Of a DNA stretch of 64,000 nt, positions 1-7,880 are shown one piece after another. The position numbers were made by a program, and so were the translations under genes. The first letter of the stretch is position 1. Every line of letters begins with the position of its first letter. Origin of the DNA: Chloroflexota bacterium (GTDB lineage Bacteria; Chloroflexota; Anaerolineae; Anaerolineales; VGOW01); assembly GCA_016197225.1 (NCBI GenBank), contig JACPWC010000031.1, forward strand, positions 1 through 64,000, read 5' to 3'. The notes under the pieces are model-generated. The model was given only the letters and a program-made list of their open reading frames with translations, made no database searches and had not been told where the DNA came from.

Positions 1-49
1 CTTCTTCACTCAGTTCCCGCCAGGCACGGTCGAAGTCGGTTCGTTTCAT
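1..49 (-). CDS. 5' end of an unidentified gene (partial)
   Basis: Only the first 16 codons are inside the window, reading from an ATG at 49-47 and starting MKRTDFDRAWRELSEE. A strong ribosome binding site (GGAGG) lies at 52-59 on the minus strand, which supports the start. The fragment is charged and helical. It is too short to assign to a family. It is divergent from the AAA ATPase gene that starts at 226. Confidence 0.5.
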   Translation of the reverse strand, partial: MKRTDFDRAWRELSEE

Positions 50-157
50 GGAGCCTCCAAAAGGGGTATGGGCTGTCGGACGCGCAACGTGCCCCTATCT
101 TACTCCTCTCTCTTCTGCTCCCAAAACTTTGACGGGCACTCGGCACCAGCCGCTGTG

Positions 158-207
158 TTGAAAATAAGCCACACCTGGATTATACTAATCCAGATGTGGC
201 TTATTTT
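158..207 (+). promoter_or_regulatory. Promoter with -10 in the centre of a 47-bp palindrome
   Basis: Two 22-nt arms (161-182 and 186-207) are reverse complements with one mismatch and a 3-nt spacer. A plausible sigma-70 promoter overlaps them: TTGAAA at 158-163, 17 nt, then TATACT at 181-186, so the -10 sits at the palindrome centre. The transcript would start near 193, 33 nt before the ATPase ATG. A protein binding this dyad would block the promoter, so autoregulation is a reasonable inference. The hairpin lacks a following T-run, so it does not look like a terminator. Confidence 0.6.
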
Positions 208-225
208 GGGGCAAGGGGAATTTTT

Positions 226-1656
226 ATGTTCGTCAATCGCGATGAGGAAATGGCTTTTTTGAATTCGGTGCTGGCCAGGACTCACCCGACTCCGGCGCAG
301 ATGGTTCTGCTCTACGGGCGCAGACGGGTTGGCAAAACCGTCCTGGCGCGGCATTGGGCTGAGACGACGGGACTGCCAACTCTATACTGGGCTGCCGAGC
401 GTGAGCCGGCGCCTTTGCAACGGCGCAAACTCTTTGCCCGAATGTTGGGGGTGCCGCTCACCCAGGCGGCCACGTTCGAGTCCTGGGCCGATTTGTGGCA
501 GGCTTTTGCCTCAATCCTCGGCGAGCGAAAGCAGATTCTGATTCTTGACGAAGTCACCTACGCGGCTGACTCTGACCCGGCATTTCTCTCGGCCTTACAA
601 CACGCCTGGGATCACCTCTCCAAACATTCTCATCTGACTCTGATCCTCAGCGGCTCGCACGTCCACACGATGGAAACGCTCCTGGCACGTGGCTCGCCGT
701 TGTTTGGCCGGTTCACTGGCCAGTGGCATCTGCAACCCTTGGAGTTTGCCGCCCTACGTCAGTTCCTGCGTGGCTGGCAAGCGGACCAGCGAGTTGCGGC
801 CTATGCCATTGTGGGCGGGATCCCTGCGTACTTGGAGCGCCTCAATTCTCGAGCCTCGCTGGCAGATAACATCCGGGACGTGATCTTGGCTCCAGGCAGT
901 ATGTTTGTGGCCGAACCGGAACTTCTGCTTTACGACGAGGTTCATGAACCCCGCGTTTACCGTGCCATTTTGCAAGCCATTGGCCTGGGCGCGCACACCG
1001 TTGACGAGATTGCCAATGCGGCGCTGGTTGGCAAAGCCCATCTCTCGGCCTACCTGGTACGCTTGCAGGAATTGAGGTTTGTCGAGCGACGACTGCCGGT
1101 GACGATCCCGCCTGGCAAGCGCCAGGCCAGCCGGCTGGGGCGTTATCATCTCATCGATCCCTTCCTGCGATTCTATTTCCGCTTTATCGCTCCCTTGCGT
1201 GATGAGGTCGGTTATCGCCCGGCGACGGTGCTGCCGGGCATCCAAGAGCAGTTGCGGGCTTTTGTCGGCGCGACGACTTATGAGGAACTCTGTCGGTCCT
1301 GGGTGCGCTCGGCCAGCCTTCAGAACCGCCTGCCCTTTGAAGCCCAGCAGGTCGGCAGCCATTGGAGTAAGGGTGTTCAGGTAGATGTGGTGGCGGTGAA
1401 TTGGCAGGCCAAGTCTATCTTGTTGGGCGAATGCAAATGGGGAACCGACAAAGTGGCCCGCAAGGTAGTGAGCGAGCTGATAGAAAAGAAAGCGCCGTTG
1501 TTGCTTCAAGCCCTGCCTGAGGCAGGGCGCAGTTGGTCAGCTCACTATGCGTTCTTCAGTCGCGCTGGTTTTACTCCTGCCGCCCAAACCTTAGCCAGGG
1601 CGCATCAAGCGCTTCTGGTCGATCTCGCCCGGCTGGATCGGGAATTAGGAAGCTGA
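226..1656 (+). CDS. Archaeal-type AAA ATPase with DUF234-like/PD-(D/E)XK C-terminus
   Basis: 476 residues. The Walker A motif GRRRVGKT is at residues 31-38 and the Walker B LILDEV at about 105-110. A winged-helix region follows the ATPase. The C-terminal part shows a nuclease-like pattern, D387 then E402-C-K404. This is the layout of the ATPase_2/DUF234 family, a widespread group with unknown cellular role that is often proposed to work in conflict or mobile-element biology. The ATG at 226 is chosen over the longer reading from 196 because AAGGGG lies 8-13 nt upstream and the family motif begins there. It is a paralogue of the gene at 2635-4116. The substrate is unknown. Confidence 0.85.
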   Translation: MFVNRDEEMAFLNSVLARTHPTPAQMVLLYGRRRVGKTVLARHWAETTGLPTLYWAAEREPAPLQRRKLFARMLGVPLTQAATFESWADLWQAFASILGERKQILILDEVTYAADSDPAFLSALQHAWDHLSKHSHLTLILSGSHVHTMETLLARGSPLFGRFTGQWHLQPLEFAALRQFLRGWQADQRVAAYAIVGGIPAYLERLNSRASLADNIRDVILAPGSMFVAEPELLLYDEVHEPRVYRAILQAIGLGAHTVDEIANAALVGKAHLSAYLVRLQELRFVERRLPVTIPPGKRQASRLGRYHLIDPFLRFYFRFIAPLRDEVGYRPATVLPGIQEQLRAFVGATTYEELCRSWVRSASLQNRLPFEAQQVGSHWSKGVQVDVVAVNWQAKSILLGECKWGTDKVARKVVSELIEKKAPLLLQALPEAGRSWSAHYAFFSRAGFTPAAQTLARAHQALLVDLARLDRELGS

Positions 1657-1752
1657 TCGCCATCCCTCGCACCTGAGCGCCGCGTCAACGTCATCCATGC
1701 TTGTCCATAGACAATGGTGGCCAGCGGCAGCTCGTCGTGCTTTGTCGGTGAA

Positions 1753-1886
1753 GTCGGAGTGAGGGTGGTGTCCCTATAACGGGCAGGTAGCCTTTTGGCG
1801 CTTGCGAAACTGCTTGTTTTCAAGGCCTTTCGCGCACAAAAAAACATACCTGCCCTATACAGGGACACTACCCAACATCCCCCGAC
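1753..1886. repeat. 134-bp imperfect inverted-repeat element (MITE-like or bidirectional terminator)
   Basis: The best-matched arms are 1768-1789 and 1847-1868: a GTGTCCCT..GGGCAGGTA block and its reverse complement with a 1-nt shift. Weaker pairing extends outward to about 1753 and 1886. The element fills the gap between two convergent genes (ending at 1656 and 1931). No target-site duplication and no ORF were seen. It could be a miniature element or a large hairpin that stops transcription from both sides. The A-run at 1838-1845 lies inside the loop, not after a stem. Confidence 0.5.
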
Positions 1887-1930
1887 GACACAATCGAAGT
1901 CGCCGTTTGATTATCAGGTGGCATTGCCAT

Positions 1931-2515
1931 TTACGGCTCGCTTTCATCAGGAGTTGACTCCATTGGCGGCATGCGCTCGGCAATGGCATCAATGTTGATG
2001 GGGTAAAAGTTGTGACAGTCCACACCCACGTCGAGCGATCGGCCCTGTGGCGGCAGGCGACCGTGACTGTGGCCATAAAGATGCCATGCACCATAGTGGG
2101 CGCGATCCCAGACGCGCATGGCGTAGTGGCACAGCACCACGACGAGCGGGTAGCGGCCCGTGCTGCGTTCGGGAAACTCGAGTGAAACGAGTGGCGGCAA
2201 GAGTTTCACGAAGTGCCCCGAACGGCTGGGGATTTCAGGGTGAAAGTCCTTCAGCCACCGGCCATCGTGACTGCCGGGCAAAAGGTGGATGCGCCCGTTC
2301 AAGTTGACCACCATGGCTATCAACCGTCCAACATCGCCGAGTGTGAAATCGCCCAGGTGATAGACGACATCCTCTGCGCCGACGAACTCATTCCAGTTCC
2401 GAATAAGGGCAGTATCCATCTCGCCCACTGAGCCGAATGGGCGGGCGCAGTAACGAATGATGTTCGTATGGCCGAAGTGATGATCAGCTGTAAACCAGAT
2501 TTGGGGTATAGCCAT
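1931..2515 (-). CDS. Calcineurin-like metallophosphoesterase
   Basis: 194 residues from the ATG at 2515. Motifs in order: TADHHFGH (D-x-H, residues 10-17), YHLGDFTLGD (GD), PGSHD (a GNHD variant with Ser for Asn), CHY and a final GHSHG. These are the metal ligands of the calcineurin-like fold. The short length and opening resemble the COG4186-type predicted phosphoesterases; the substrate is unknown. The start at 2515 is preferred over the longer reading to 2599 because the conserved fold begins six residues later. It lies downstream of the second ATPase on the same strand, 119 bp apart, so co-transcription is possible but not shown. Confidence 0.8.
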   Translation of the reverse strand: MAIPQIWFTADHHFGHTNIIRYCARPFGSVGEMDTALIRNWNEFVGAEDVVYHLGDFTLGDVGRLIAMVVNLNGRIHLLPGSHDGRWLKDFHPEIPSRSGHFVKLLPPLVSLEFPERSTGRYPLVVVLCHYAMRVWDRAHYGAWHLYGHSHGRLPPQGRSLDVGVDCHNFYPINIDAIAERMPPMESTPDESEP

Positions 2516-2634
2516 AGCCTGTTTGCTCAAGGACGAGTTGTTTAGGGCAACAGCGGGCGAGTTGCAAAACATCAAGGTGTTGAGCGATGGCGGAATCACG
2601 TTTCTGCCCCGCCCTGGTGGTGCAGAGCAAAGCG

Positions 2635-4116
2635 TCAGGGTTCAGCCGAGGCGCGCAGGCCTTGTTCCAACTCTGACAGGTCCACCAGCCGGGCATTCAG
2701 CGTCCGCGCCGCTTCTCGGGTGGCGTCGGTGAAACCGGCGCGGGCAAATAGCACGTAGTGTGTCTGCCACCCTTCCGGAACTTGCGGCATCCGTTGACTG
2801 CGCGTGACCAAATCCGTCAAAACTTCTCGGGCCACCGGTTTATCTCCCCATTTCGCCTCGCCAATCAATAGTTGTTTGCTACGGCGGCTGGCCGCGACAA
2901 CATCCAGCTGAACGGATTGTCCGCGTTGTTGCGCCCAGAAACTTCCGACTTCTTCTGGCAGAAATCCCAGCCCGCCCCGGTCGGCTTCATAGAATACCCA
3001 TTCCCGGCATAATTCTTCAAACACATAAGCGCCAATAAAGGCCCGCAAGTCACTGGCAATCGTTTCAGTGACTCGCGCCAGTTCGCCGCGCTCAATGGCG
3101 GTCCGGTGTGGAAGGAGGAACCGGTAATAGAACCGCAGGAATGGATCCCGAACGTGATACCGGCCCCGCCGGGTGTTGGCCCCGGCCAGAACCGGGCTAC
3201 GGCGCTCCACCAAGCCGAGGGCCTGGAGGGTGTCCAGGTAATGCCCCAAATTTGTCTCAGGGACGCCGGCCATTTTGGCAATCTCGGTCCAGATATGGTA
3301 GCCACTGGCAATCGAGCCAAGCACCGAAGAATAGACGAACGGGTCTGTCAGGCGTTCGTTCAACAGCAAGGCGGCGTCGCTGAACATCAGGCTGCCCGGA
3401 GCCAGCGCGCCCGCCCGCAACCCGCGGGTGAAGCTCGCGGTGCCATCAAACAGGGCCAGGTAAGAAGGGACGCCGCCGCAGACTGAGTACAAGGCGACGC
3501 GTTCAGCAGAAGACCAGGCAGGAAAAAGTTCGGCCAGGGTCCCGAACGGGAGCGGATTGAGTCTGAGCAGTGAGGTGGCCCGACCATAGAGCGGCGATTG
3601 GGCCGACAACACCTTCTTTTCCATGATGCCCACCAACGACCCGCTGAGCACCAAGCGAAGATTGGGCGTGCGCGAGAGCTGATGATCCCAGACTCGTTGG
3701 AGCAGGCCGACGATGCCGGGATCACTTTGCACCAAATAGGTGAACTCATCAATGACCGCGACAAATGGCGATTTCGCCGAATGCATGGCGGCCAGGTCGG
3801 CCAAATAGCCAAAAGCGGCATCCCAGGTTGGGAAGGAATAGTCTGGGGCGGGTGGCGCCGGCAATCGTGGATCGAGGCGGATCACCGCTTGAGAGAAATC
3901 ACGCAGTTGATATTGAATGCCTTGGGTGGTTGCCGTCCAGAATAGAGAGGTGTTGGCTGGCAGTTTAGATTGAGCCACGATCTGATCCAACCAATGAGAC
4001 AGTAGGCTGGTCTTGCCCACCCGGCGGCGGCCGTAGACAATGAGCAACCCGGCTCGTGGGTGGTGGTAAAAGTCATCCAGTTGTTTCAATTCGCGCCGAC
4101 GATCGACGAATTTCAT
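2635..4116 (-). CDS. Archaeal-type AAA ATPase with DUF234-like/PD-(D/E)XK C-terminus (paralogue)
   Basis: 493 residues. Walker A GRRRVGKT is at residues 29-36 and Walker B VAVIDEF at about 118-124. It has a winged-helix middle and a C-terminal D...EAK pattern (VQLDVV ... GEAKWG, about residues 404-421). It aligns along its length with the product at 226-1656, including the LRFYYRF/LRFYFRF block and the FARAGFT/FSRAGFT block near the end. The two genes are therefore paralogues in the same neighbourhood. The N-terminus MKFVDRRREL is the usual family start. Function is not established; an ATP-dependent nuclease or regulatory role is inferred. Confidence 0.85.
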   Translation of the reverse strand: MKFVDRRRELKQLDDFYHHPRAGLLIVYGRRRVGKTSLLSHWLDQIVAQSKLPANTSLFWTATTQGIQYQLRDFSQAVIRLDPRLPAPPAPDYSFPTWDAAFGYLADLAAMHSAKSPFVAVIDEFTYLVQSDPGIVGLLQRVWDHQLSRTPNLRLVLSGSLVGIMEKKVLSAQSPLYGRATSLLRLNPLPFGTLAELFPAWSSAERVALYSVCGGVPSYLALFDGTASFTRGLRAGALAPGSLMFSDAALLLNERLTDPFVYSSVLGSIASGYHIWTEIAKMAGVPETNLGHYLDTLQALGLVERRSPVLAGANTRRGRYHVRDPFLRFYYRFLLPHRTAIERGELARVTETIASDLRAFIGAYVFEELCREWVFYEADRGGLGFLPEEVGSFWAQQRGQSVQLDVVAASRRSKQLLIGEAKWGDKPVAREVLTDLVTRSQRMPQVPEGWQTHYVLFARAGFTDATREAARTLNARLVDLSELEQGLRASAEP

Positions 4117-4141
4117 AGCAGGGCTGCCTTCAGAGTGTGCT

Positions 4142-4189
4142 CAACAACAGAGTTTTCACTATAATAGCACAAACTCTGTTATTGGACAG
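4142..4189 (-). promoter_or_regulatory. Inverted repeat bracketing the -10 of the second ATPase gene
   Basis: Arms 4142-4155 and 4171-4184 (core AACAGAGTTT and its complement) pair with one mismatch. The 15-nt gap holds TATTAT on the minus strand (4161-4166). The upstream -35 is weak (CTGTCC at 4184-4189, 17 nt away). The arrangement matches those in front of the ATPase genes at 226 and 10780, although the arm sequences differ. Binding of a dimer here would cover the promoter. Confidence 0.5.
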
Positions 4190-4353
4190 GGTGGCGAAAT
4201 TGTTGAAGAACGGATGGTTCGGCTGTTCGAATTTTGTTCGAACGGGGTCGTGAGAGCCGCAAAATGTATCGCCCAAGTATAATACTCTGAAGATAGATTT
4301 TACGGACTACGGGCAGTAAATCAAACCCGGTTTCTCGAATGGTGGAACTATCC

Positions 4354-4392
4354 GCGGCCGGGCCATTCGTTATCGGCAATGGGCCGGGCCGC
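4354..4392 (-). terminator. GC-rich hairpin after the OB-fold gene
   Basis: The arms 4354-4367 (GCGGCCGGGCCATT) and 4378-4392 pair with two single-base bulges. The hairpin starts 45 nt after the stop codon at 4437. It has no U-run, so it may be an mRNA 3'-end stabiliser or a Rho-assisted end rather than a classical intrinsic terminator. Confidence 0.4.
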
Positions 4393-4436
4393 AAAGGCAA
4401 GCCGAAGAAGTACGTTCTGGGCCTTTCGCCACGCAG

Positions 4437-5297
4437 TTATTTTCCCGAAAGCGGATTGATGAACACATCCGGATAAACTGCCGACTGGACGACTACGTAA
4501 AACGTCTCGAGGGTGATGAACCGCTCATCGTCGCCGTCCAGGATGCGGTTGAACTGCCGGGTTCGCATCAGGATCTTCTTGAGCGACTCAGAGTAAAGAT
4601 ACTGGCGCAATTCCCCCGTCGCCAGAACCTGCCCTTTAGTCTTCAAACTTGGTTTGTGCCCATCGGCAGACTTGCCGCCGACGAGCCGCAGGGACACATG
4701 ATGCGCCTGCCGGTGAGGGAGGCCGACACGGGCATTGTGTTCCACCACCCGCGTATGCCGGTCATAAATGTCGAGCCGGATAATAGTGTCGGCCTTGGCG
4801 GCGTAGAACTTGTGAATCACGCCGCCCAACTGGACGGTGTTGGTAAAAGGTTGGCCGACGTCTAATCGTTCAAAGGCCTGAGCCACCAGCTGGGTAGTGA
4901 TGTGCCCGACCAGGAGTCCTTCGTCGCCCGGTTGGATGCGGTCGGGCAATCGCAATTTCTCTAGAATCGACGAGAGCGACATACGTTGAGGTGCGTCAGC
5001 CAGATAACCGCTCACCCGCACCAGGTCGCCCGGGCCGAGGCTGACGAGAGCGCCGTCAATCTGGCCGCCCGGAATCCTGACGGAGAGAATGTTCTCTCGC
5101 TCGGTTTCGAGCGGTTGCGCCAGCCGGAACAGCACGTCGCCATTTTGGAAGACGACTTTTTTCACGACGCCGGACACCGTCGTTTCGTTGAGGTGGACGT
5201 TTTCAGTGCGAGAGCGGCTTGAAGTTGGATGCAAGTGAGGGGCAGTAGCAGGTGACTCTTTTATGGCTGTCGGCAGGTCGGCGGGTAAGGTGTTCAT
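4437..5297 (-). CDS. Tandem OB-fold-like protein, probable single-strand DNA-binding partner
   Basis: 286 residues. Two segments look like OB folds. One is at about residues 32-100 (NETTVSGVVKKV ... VRIPGG ... GPGDLVRVSGYL). The second is at about 140-235 (LGGVIHKF ... TIIRLDIYD ... GQVLATGELRQYL). The first 30 residues are Pro/Ser-rich and probably disordered. It is the last gene of the run that contains the Rad52-like gene, and single-strand annealing proteins are commonly paired with OB-fold proteins. The ATG at 5297 is chosen over a TTG at 5303 because AAGGAG lies 9 nt upstream of it. The assignment rests on fold pattern and context, not on a named family. Confidence 0.5.
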   Translation of the reverse strand: MNTLPADLPTAIKESPATAPHLHPTSSRSRTENVHLNETTVSGVVKKVVFQNGDVLFRLAQPLETERENILSVRIPGGQIDGALVSLGPGDLVRVSGYLADAPQRMSLSSILEKLRLPDRIQPGDEGLLVGHITTQLVAQAFERLDVGQPFTNTVQLGGVIHKFYAAKADTIIRLDIYDRHTRVVEHNARVGLPHRQAHHVSLRLVGGKSADGHKPSLKTKGQVLATGELRQYLYSESLKKILMRTRQFNRILDGDDERFITLETFYVVVQSAVYPDVFINPLSGK

Positions 5298-5303
5298 AGA
5301 CAA

Positions 5304-5680
5304 TGGCTCCTTGAAGAAGAGAAAAGTGAGAAGGGCCTCGCCGCCTGCCGTGTTGCTAGCAGGCGACGGCCCGAGTTTGCATTGAGATGCTTAATAAAGC
5401 CGGGTGGGTTGTGTTGCCACAACCGTCCGGCACAGCGGCCAGAGGCCGCTAATCATCATTTATATTGAGTTGTAAAAGTGCGGCGAGTGAATCTTGCTTC
5501 ACCCGAGTCCGCCCGGTGGGAGTCGAACCCACCTGAGGTGCGGCCTGTGGAGGCCGAACACTTGCCGACGGGCGGTTAGGTGAGGGCGGCGAGATAGCCG
5601 CCCTCAACGCAGGGCTTGGGCCGCAAAGTTCGCAGCTTGCACCGCGAAGTTCGCGGGAAGACGCTTGCACAAGTCCGGCG
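5304..5680 (-). other. Highly structured 377-nt intergenic region (hairpin array)
   Basis: At least seven hairpins are visible: 5333-5372, 5399-5432, 5433-5449, 5487-5502, the tRNA-like unit 5509-5575, a perfect 10-bp stem at 5581-5606, and a perfect palindrome at 5642-5656 (CCGCGAA-G-TTCGCGG). No reading frame explains the region. It lies between the Rad52-like and OB-fold genes, which run in the same direction, so it would be transcribed as part of their mRNA. It could be a structured non-coding RNA, a processing region or a recombination substrate. Confidence 0.55.
5509..5575 (-). ncRNA. tRNA-like RNA A (no D-arm)
   Basis: Read on the minus strand, 5569-5575 pairs perfectly (7 bp) with 5509-5515 as an acceptor-like stem. 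A perfect T-arm is stacked on it: 5-bp stem with loop TTCGACT, 5516-5532. A second hairpin (5538-5561) has a TCCACA loop, 8 paired bases and a two-base bulge. There is no D-arm and the anticodon-like loop has six bases, so this is not a canonical tRNA. The T-loop matches the TTCRANN consensus. It sits in the gap between the Rad52-like and OB-fold genes. A processing signal or tRNA mimic are possible roles. Confidence 0.55.
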
Positions 5681-6442
5681 CTAGTTGGCCTTGACCTTCT
5701 TGGCTGTGAACTCGGCGCTGGCCGCGTACCGCTCAGCGGCGAGGGCGAGGGCTTTGGCGTTCTCGTCGGCGCGCGCGTAGCGAGTCGGGTCGGCGAAGTA
5801 CACCACTTTCTCGATGGACACTTCGCGCAGCGTTTTGCCTTTGGCCGCCCCGACGTGGATGACGTGCGATCCGGGATCATCGTCGGCGGGTGTCGCCGGA
5901 GCGGGCGAAGCGCCGTTCCCGTTACCATTGCCGTTTGACGAAGCCGCCGGCGTGGACGGCTTGGCCGGCGGCGGGACGAGTTTGCGCTTGGCAACCGTGC
6001 GATGATCGCGCTTGCCCAGATACACACTCTCCTGAAAGCCGATCTTCGAGGCGGCGTTGCCGATGGCGTTGGTGATAGCGCCCTTCATCGCGTACTGCGC
6101 CACCGAGTTGTCGTTACCGCCGGTGGCCTGAATCTCGAACCGGTGCGGCCCGGTTTCATCGGTCAGCGTGTACCAGAAGTTCAAATTTCCGACAGTGGCA
6201 AAGATGCGTTTCTCGCCGTTGCGCAGGTCGATGGAGGCCGGGTCGTAGTGATAGCCCCAGCCCAACCCGCACAGCCCGAACACTTCATTGAGGATACGGT
6301 TCATGTGATTGGGGTCAATGTCGGTGAGGTCGGCGCCGCCCGGCACGGCCTTGTAAGCGTCGGGCGGCAGTTCTTCGTCCAGTTTGGCCGCCAGGTCGGC
6401 CAGCGTCAGTCCGGTCAGGGTCTTGAGTGAAGTGATGTTCAT
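5681..6442 (-). CDS. Rad52/DdrA-like single-strand annealing protein
   Basis: 253 residues from the ATG at 6442, which has AGGAGGTG immediately upstream (the longer reading to 6460 lacks one). Residues 1-155 resemble the Rad52/Rad22 annealing fold: NEVFGLCGLGWGY, then NFWYTLTDETG, then the conserved helix with AQYAMKGAITNAIGNAAS and IGFQESVYLG. After a Ser/Asn/Gly linker (about 165-190) there is a Lys-rich C-terminal part. Rad52-type proteins anneal complementary single strands during recombination. It is flanked on both sides by tRNA-like structures and followed by an OB-fold gene. It lies downstream of pilin-type genes on the same strand, an unusual setting. Confidence 0.65.
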   Translation of the reverse strand: MNITSLKTLTGLTLADLAAKLDEELPPDAYKAVPGGADLTDIDPNHMNRILNEVFGLCGLGWGYHYDPASIDLRNGEKRIFATVGNLNFWYTLTDETGPHRFEIQATGGNDNSVAQYAMKGAITNAIGNAASKIGFQESVYLGKRDHRTVAKRKLVPPPAKPSTPAASSNGNGNGNGASPAPATPADDDPGSHVIHVGAAKGKTLREVSIEKVVYFADPTRYARADENAKALALAAERYAASAEFTAKKVKAN

Positions 6443-6547
6443 GGCACCTCCTGTGTGCAATAGCCGGCAATCGTCTGCCGGGTAGGAACAGGGCGCTCCT
6501 TCGGCAAATTGCCAGCTTGCGTCTTCAGTTGTTAAGGTGCAGCCCTA

Positions 6548-6630
6548 CAAATCGCCCGGCAGGAGTCGAACCTGCCCATTCAGCACGACCTCCACAGGCC
6601 GCGCTCGGTTTTGCCACAGGGCGGAATTTG
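6548..6630 (-). ncRNA. tRNA-like RNA B (no D-arm)
   Basis: A homologue of the element at 5509-5575. On the minus strand, GGGCG (6553-6557) pairs with CGCCC (6619-6623), and pairing continues outward after a 2-nt bulge (6548-6552 with 6626-6630). The T-arm at 6559-6575 has a perfect 5-bp stem and loop TTCGACT. The other hairpin (6583-6604) has a perfect 8-bp stem including two G-U pairs, with loop TGTGGA. Compared with element A the T-stem sequence differs but pairing is kept, which is covariation. The loop is the exact reverse complement of the loop in A. It lies 5' of the Rad52-like gene. Confidence 0.55.
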
Positions 6631-6647
6631 TTTCGTGCTCTATGTAC

Positions 6648-7880
6648 TCACCAGCGGCTGACGAAGAGCGGCGTCTCGGGCGTGGTCATGATCAGGCTGG
6701 CAATGTCCGTCGCCCGCCCGCTCAAGCTCAGGGCTTTGATTTCACTCTCCAATATCAGCCGGCGTTTGCCGTCGCGGGCCAACACGGCGACAAAGCCTTG
6801 CAGTCCGGCGGCGTTCTTCCACTTTTGCGGCTTGTCTTCGCCCAGTTCAACTTCGACGTACACAATCTCGCCATCTTTTTCGAGCAAGGCATCGGGCTTC
6901 GCTTTGCCGGTCGTATCCGGCACCGGCTCGGCGCGCCAGCCGTTGCGGCGGGCATGCCAGAGCAGGATGAGAATGGCGGCTGTGTGTTCCGGTTGCGCCG
7001 CGCCGTCGTGCAATCGGCACAGGCGCTCGTATTCGGTCTCGCAGATGTCCCAGTTCAACGCGCCGCACACTTCCCGCCCGACTTCGCCCAGGCCCATGAC
7101 GTTGAGGGTCGAACTGCCAAACGGATCGATGTTTTCGACTCGCATTTGAGTCCCTGTCAAACTCTTGCCTTCTACCAAGCGTTTGAACAGCCGCTCGATG
7201 GAGCCGCTGTCACCGCTCGAGACGCTGGGAATCTTGCTGGCGACGATCTCCTGCGCTTCGATGGCAATGCCTTTGCCCTGCGCCACCACCCAGAGCACCA
7301 GCCGTTCGCGCTCCCATTGCTTGAAATGCTTCTCGAAGCGCAGTGGCGGTTTCTCAGGCCAGTGGCCGGGCCAGGGAATGTCGAGGCGAAGGGCATGTTT
7401 GGGTTTGCCTTTCGGCTTGTCGCCGCTGTCTTTCTTCCTGGCCGAAACCGTCGAAGTCTCGACGATGGCCGTCTGAGGTCTTGCCGGCTCGATTGGCATT
7501 GTATCGGCCAGCGGTGGGCGGGCCTGTCGGGCTTCGAGCAATGACCGGCGCAGTTCATCCACTTCTTTTTGTAAGGCGGTGTTCTGTCGCTGTAATGTTT
7601 CTGCCTCACCACCACGCCAGCCGTCGCCCGGCCTGGCCGACCGGCGGTCCAACCCGTCGAGAAACGCCGCCCACTCGCGCGAGGTCCAGCAGTCCGGCGC
7701 GGCGGGATTTTTCTCCTGCGCCTGTTCCAACGTGCGACCGTCGAGGTGATAGCAGACCCGCATCAGCAAGCGGCGGAGGGCGACGACTTCGGACTGGGCC
7801 GCTTGTCGCAGACTGCGCTCGGTGTTCAACAGGTCGGCGTTGACGCGCTCGACCGGATCGAAGACCAGGCCGCCGGTCAT
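6648..7880 (-). CDS. Coiled-coil protein with C-terminal PD-(D/E)XK-like domain
   Basis: 410 residues. The ATG overlaps the preceding stop codon (ATGA). There is a helical/coiled-coil N-terminus with a heptad-rich stretch at about 95-125 and a Lys-rich linker at about 145-165. A helix-rich middle may include a winged helix. The C-terminus carries KPDALL ... YVEVELG (about 328-347), a PD...E-x-E pattern like that of replication-relaxation-type proteins. I do not recognise the full-length family. It is translationally coupled to the pseudopilin genes upstream and is separated by 205 bp containing tRNA-like B from the Rad52-like gene. Confidence 0.55.
   Translation of the reverse strand: MTGGLVFDPVERVNADLLNTERSLRQAAQSEVVALRRLLMRVCYHLDGRTLEQAQEKNPAAPDCWTSREWAAFLDGLDRRSARPGDGWRGGEAETLQRQNTALQKEVDELRRSLLEARQARPPLADTMPIEPARPQTAIVETSTVSARKKDSGDKPKGKPKHALRLDIPWPGHWPEKPPLRFEKHFKQWERERLVLWVVAQGKGIAIEAQEIVASKIPSVSSGDSGSIERLFKRLVEGKSLTGTQMRVENIDPFGSSTLNVMGLGEVGREVCGALNWDICETEYERLCRLHDGAAQPEHTAAILILLWHARRNGWRAEPVPDTTGKAKPDALLEKDGEIVYVEVELGEDKPQKWKNAAGLQGFVAVLARDGKRRLILESEIKALSLSGRATDIASLIMTTPETPLFVSRW

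Larger units (their letters stand above)
4117..4436. other. 320-bp gap between ATPase and OB-fold genes
   Basis: Apart from the promoter dyad (4142-4189) and the hairpin at 4354-4392, the gap contains a perfect 7-bp inverted repeat (GTTCGAA, arms 4225-4231 and 4237-4243). This could be an operator about 110 bp upstream of the ATPase start. It vaguely resembles a Gram-positive LexA box but does not fit the consensus spacing. A 45-codon plus-strand reading near 4339 has no support. Nothing else was seen. Confidence 0.4.

Noticed and set aside
754-1509. 251-codon minus-strand frame opposite the first AAA ATPase
   Set aside because: It mirrors the ATPase codons, has no recognisable domain and no ribosome binding site.
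4225-4243. LexA (SOS) box
   Set aside because: The perfect GTTCGAA dyad has the wrong spacing for the known CGAAC-N4-GTTCG consensus and lies downstream of, not upstream of, the recombination genes.
4339-4476. 45-codon plus-strand frame ending inside the OB-fold gene
   Set aside because: No ribosome binding site, overlaps the hairpin at 4354-4392 and runs antisense into a better-supported gene.
5509-5575. Calling this a normal tRNA (Trp, anticodon CCA)
   Set aside because: No D-arm can be drawn and the anticodon-like loop has six bases, so a canonical tRNA is not supported despite the perfect T-arm and acceptor stem.
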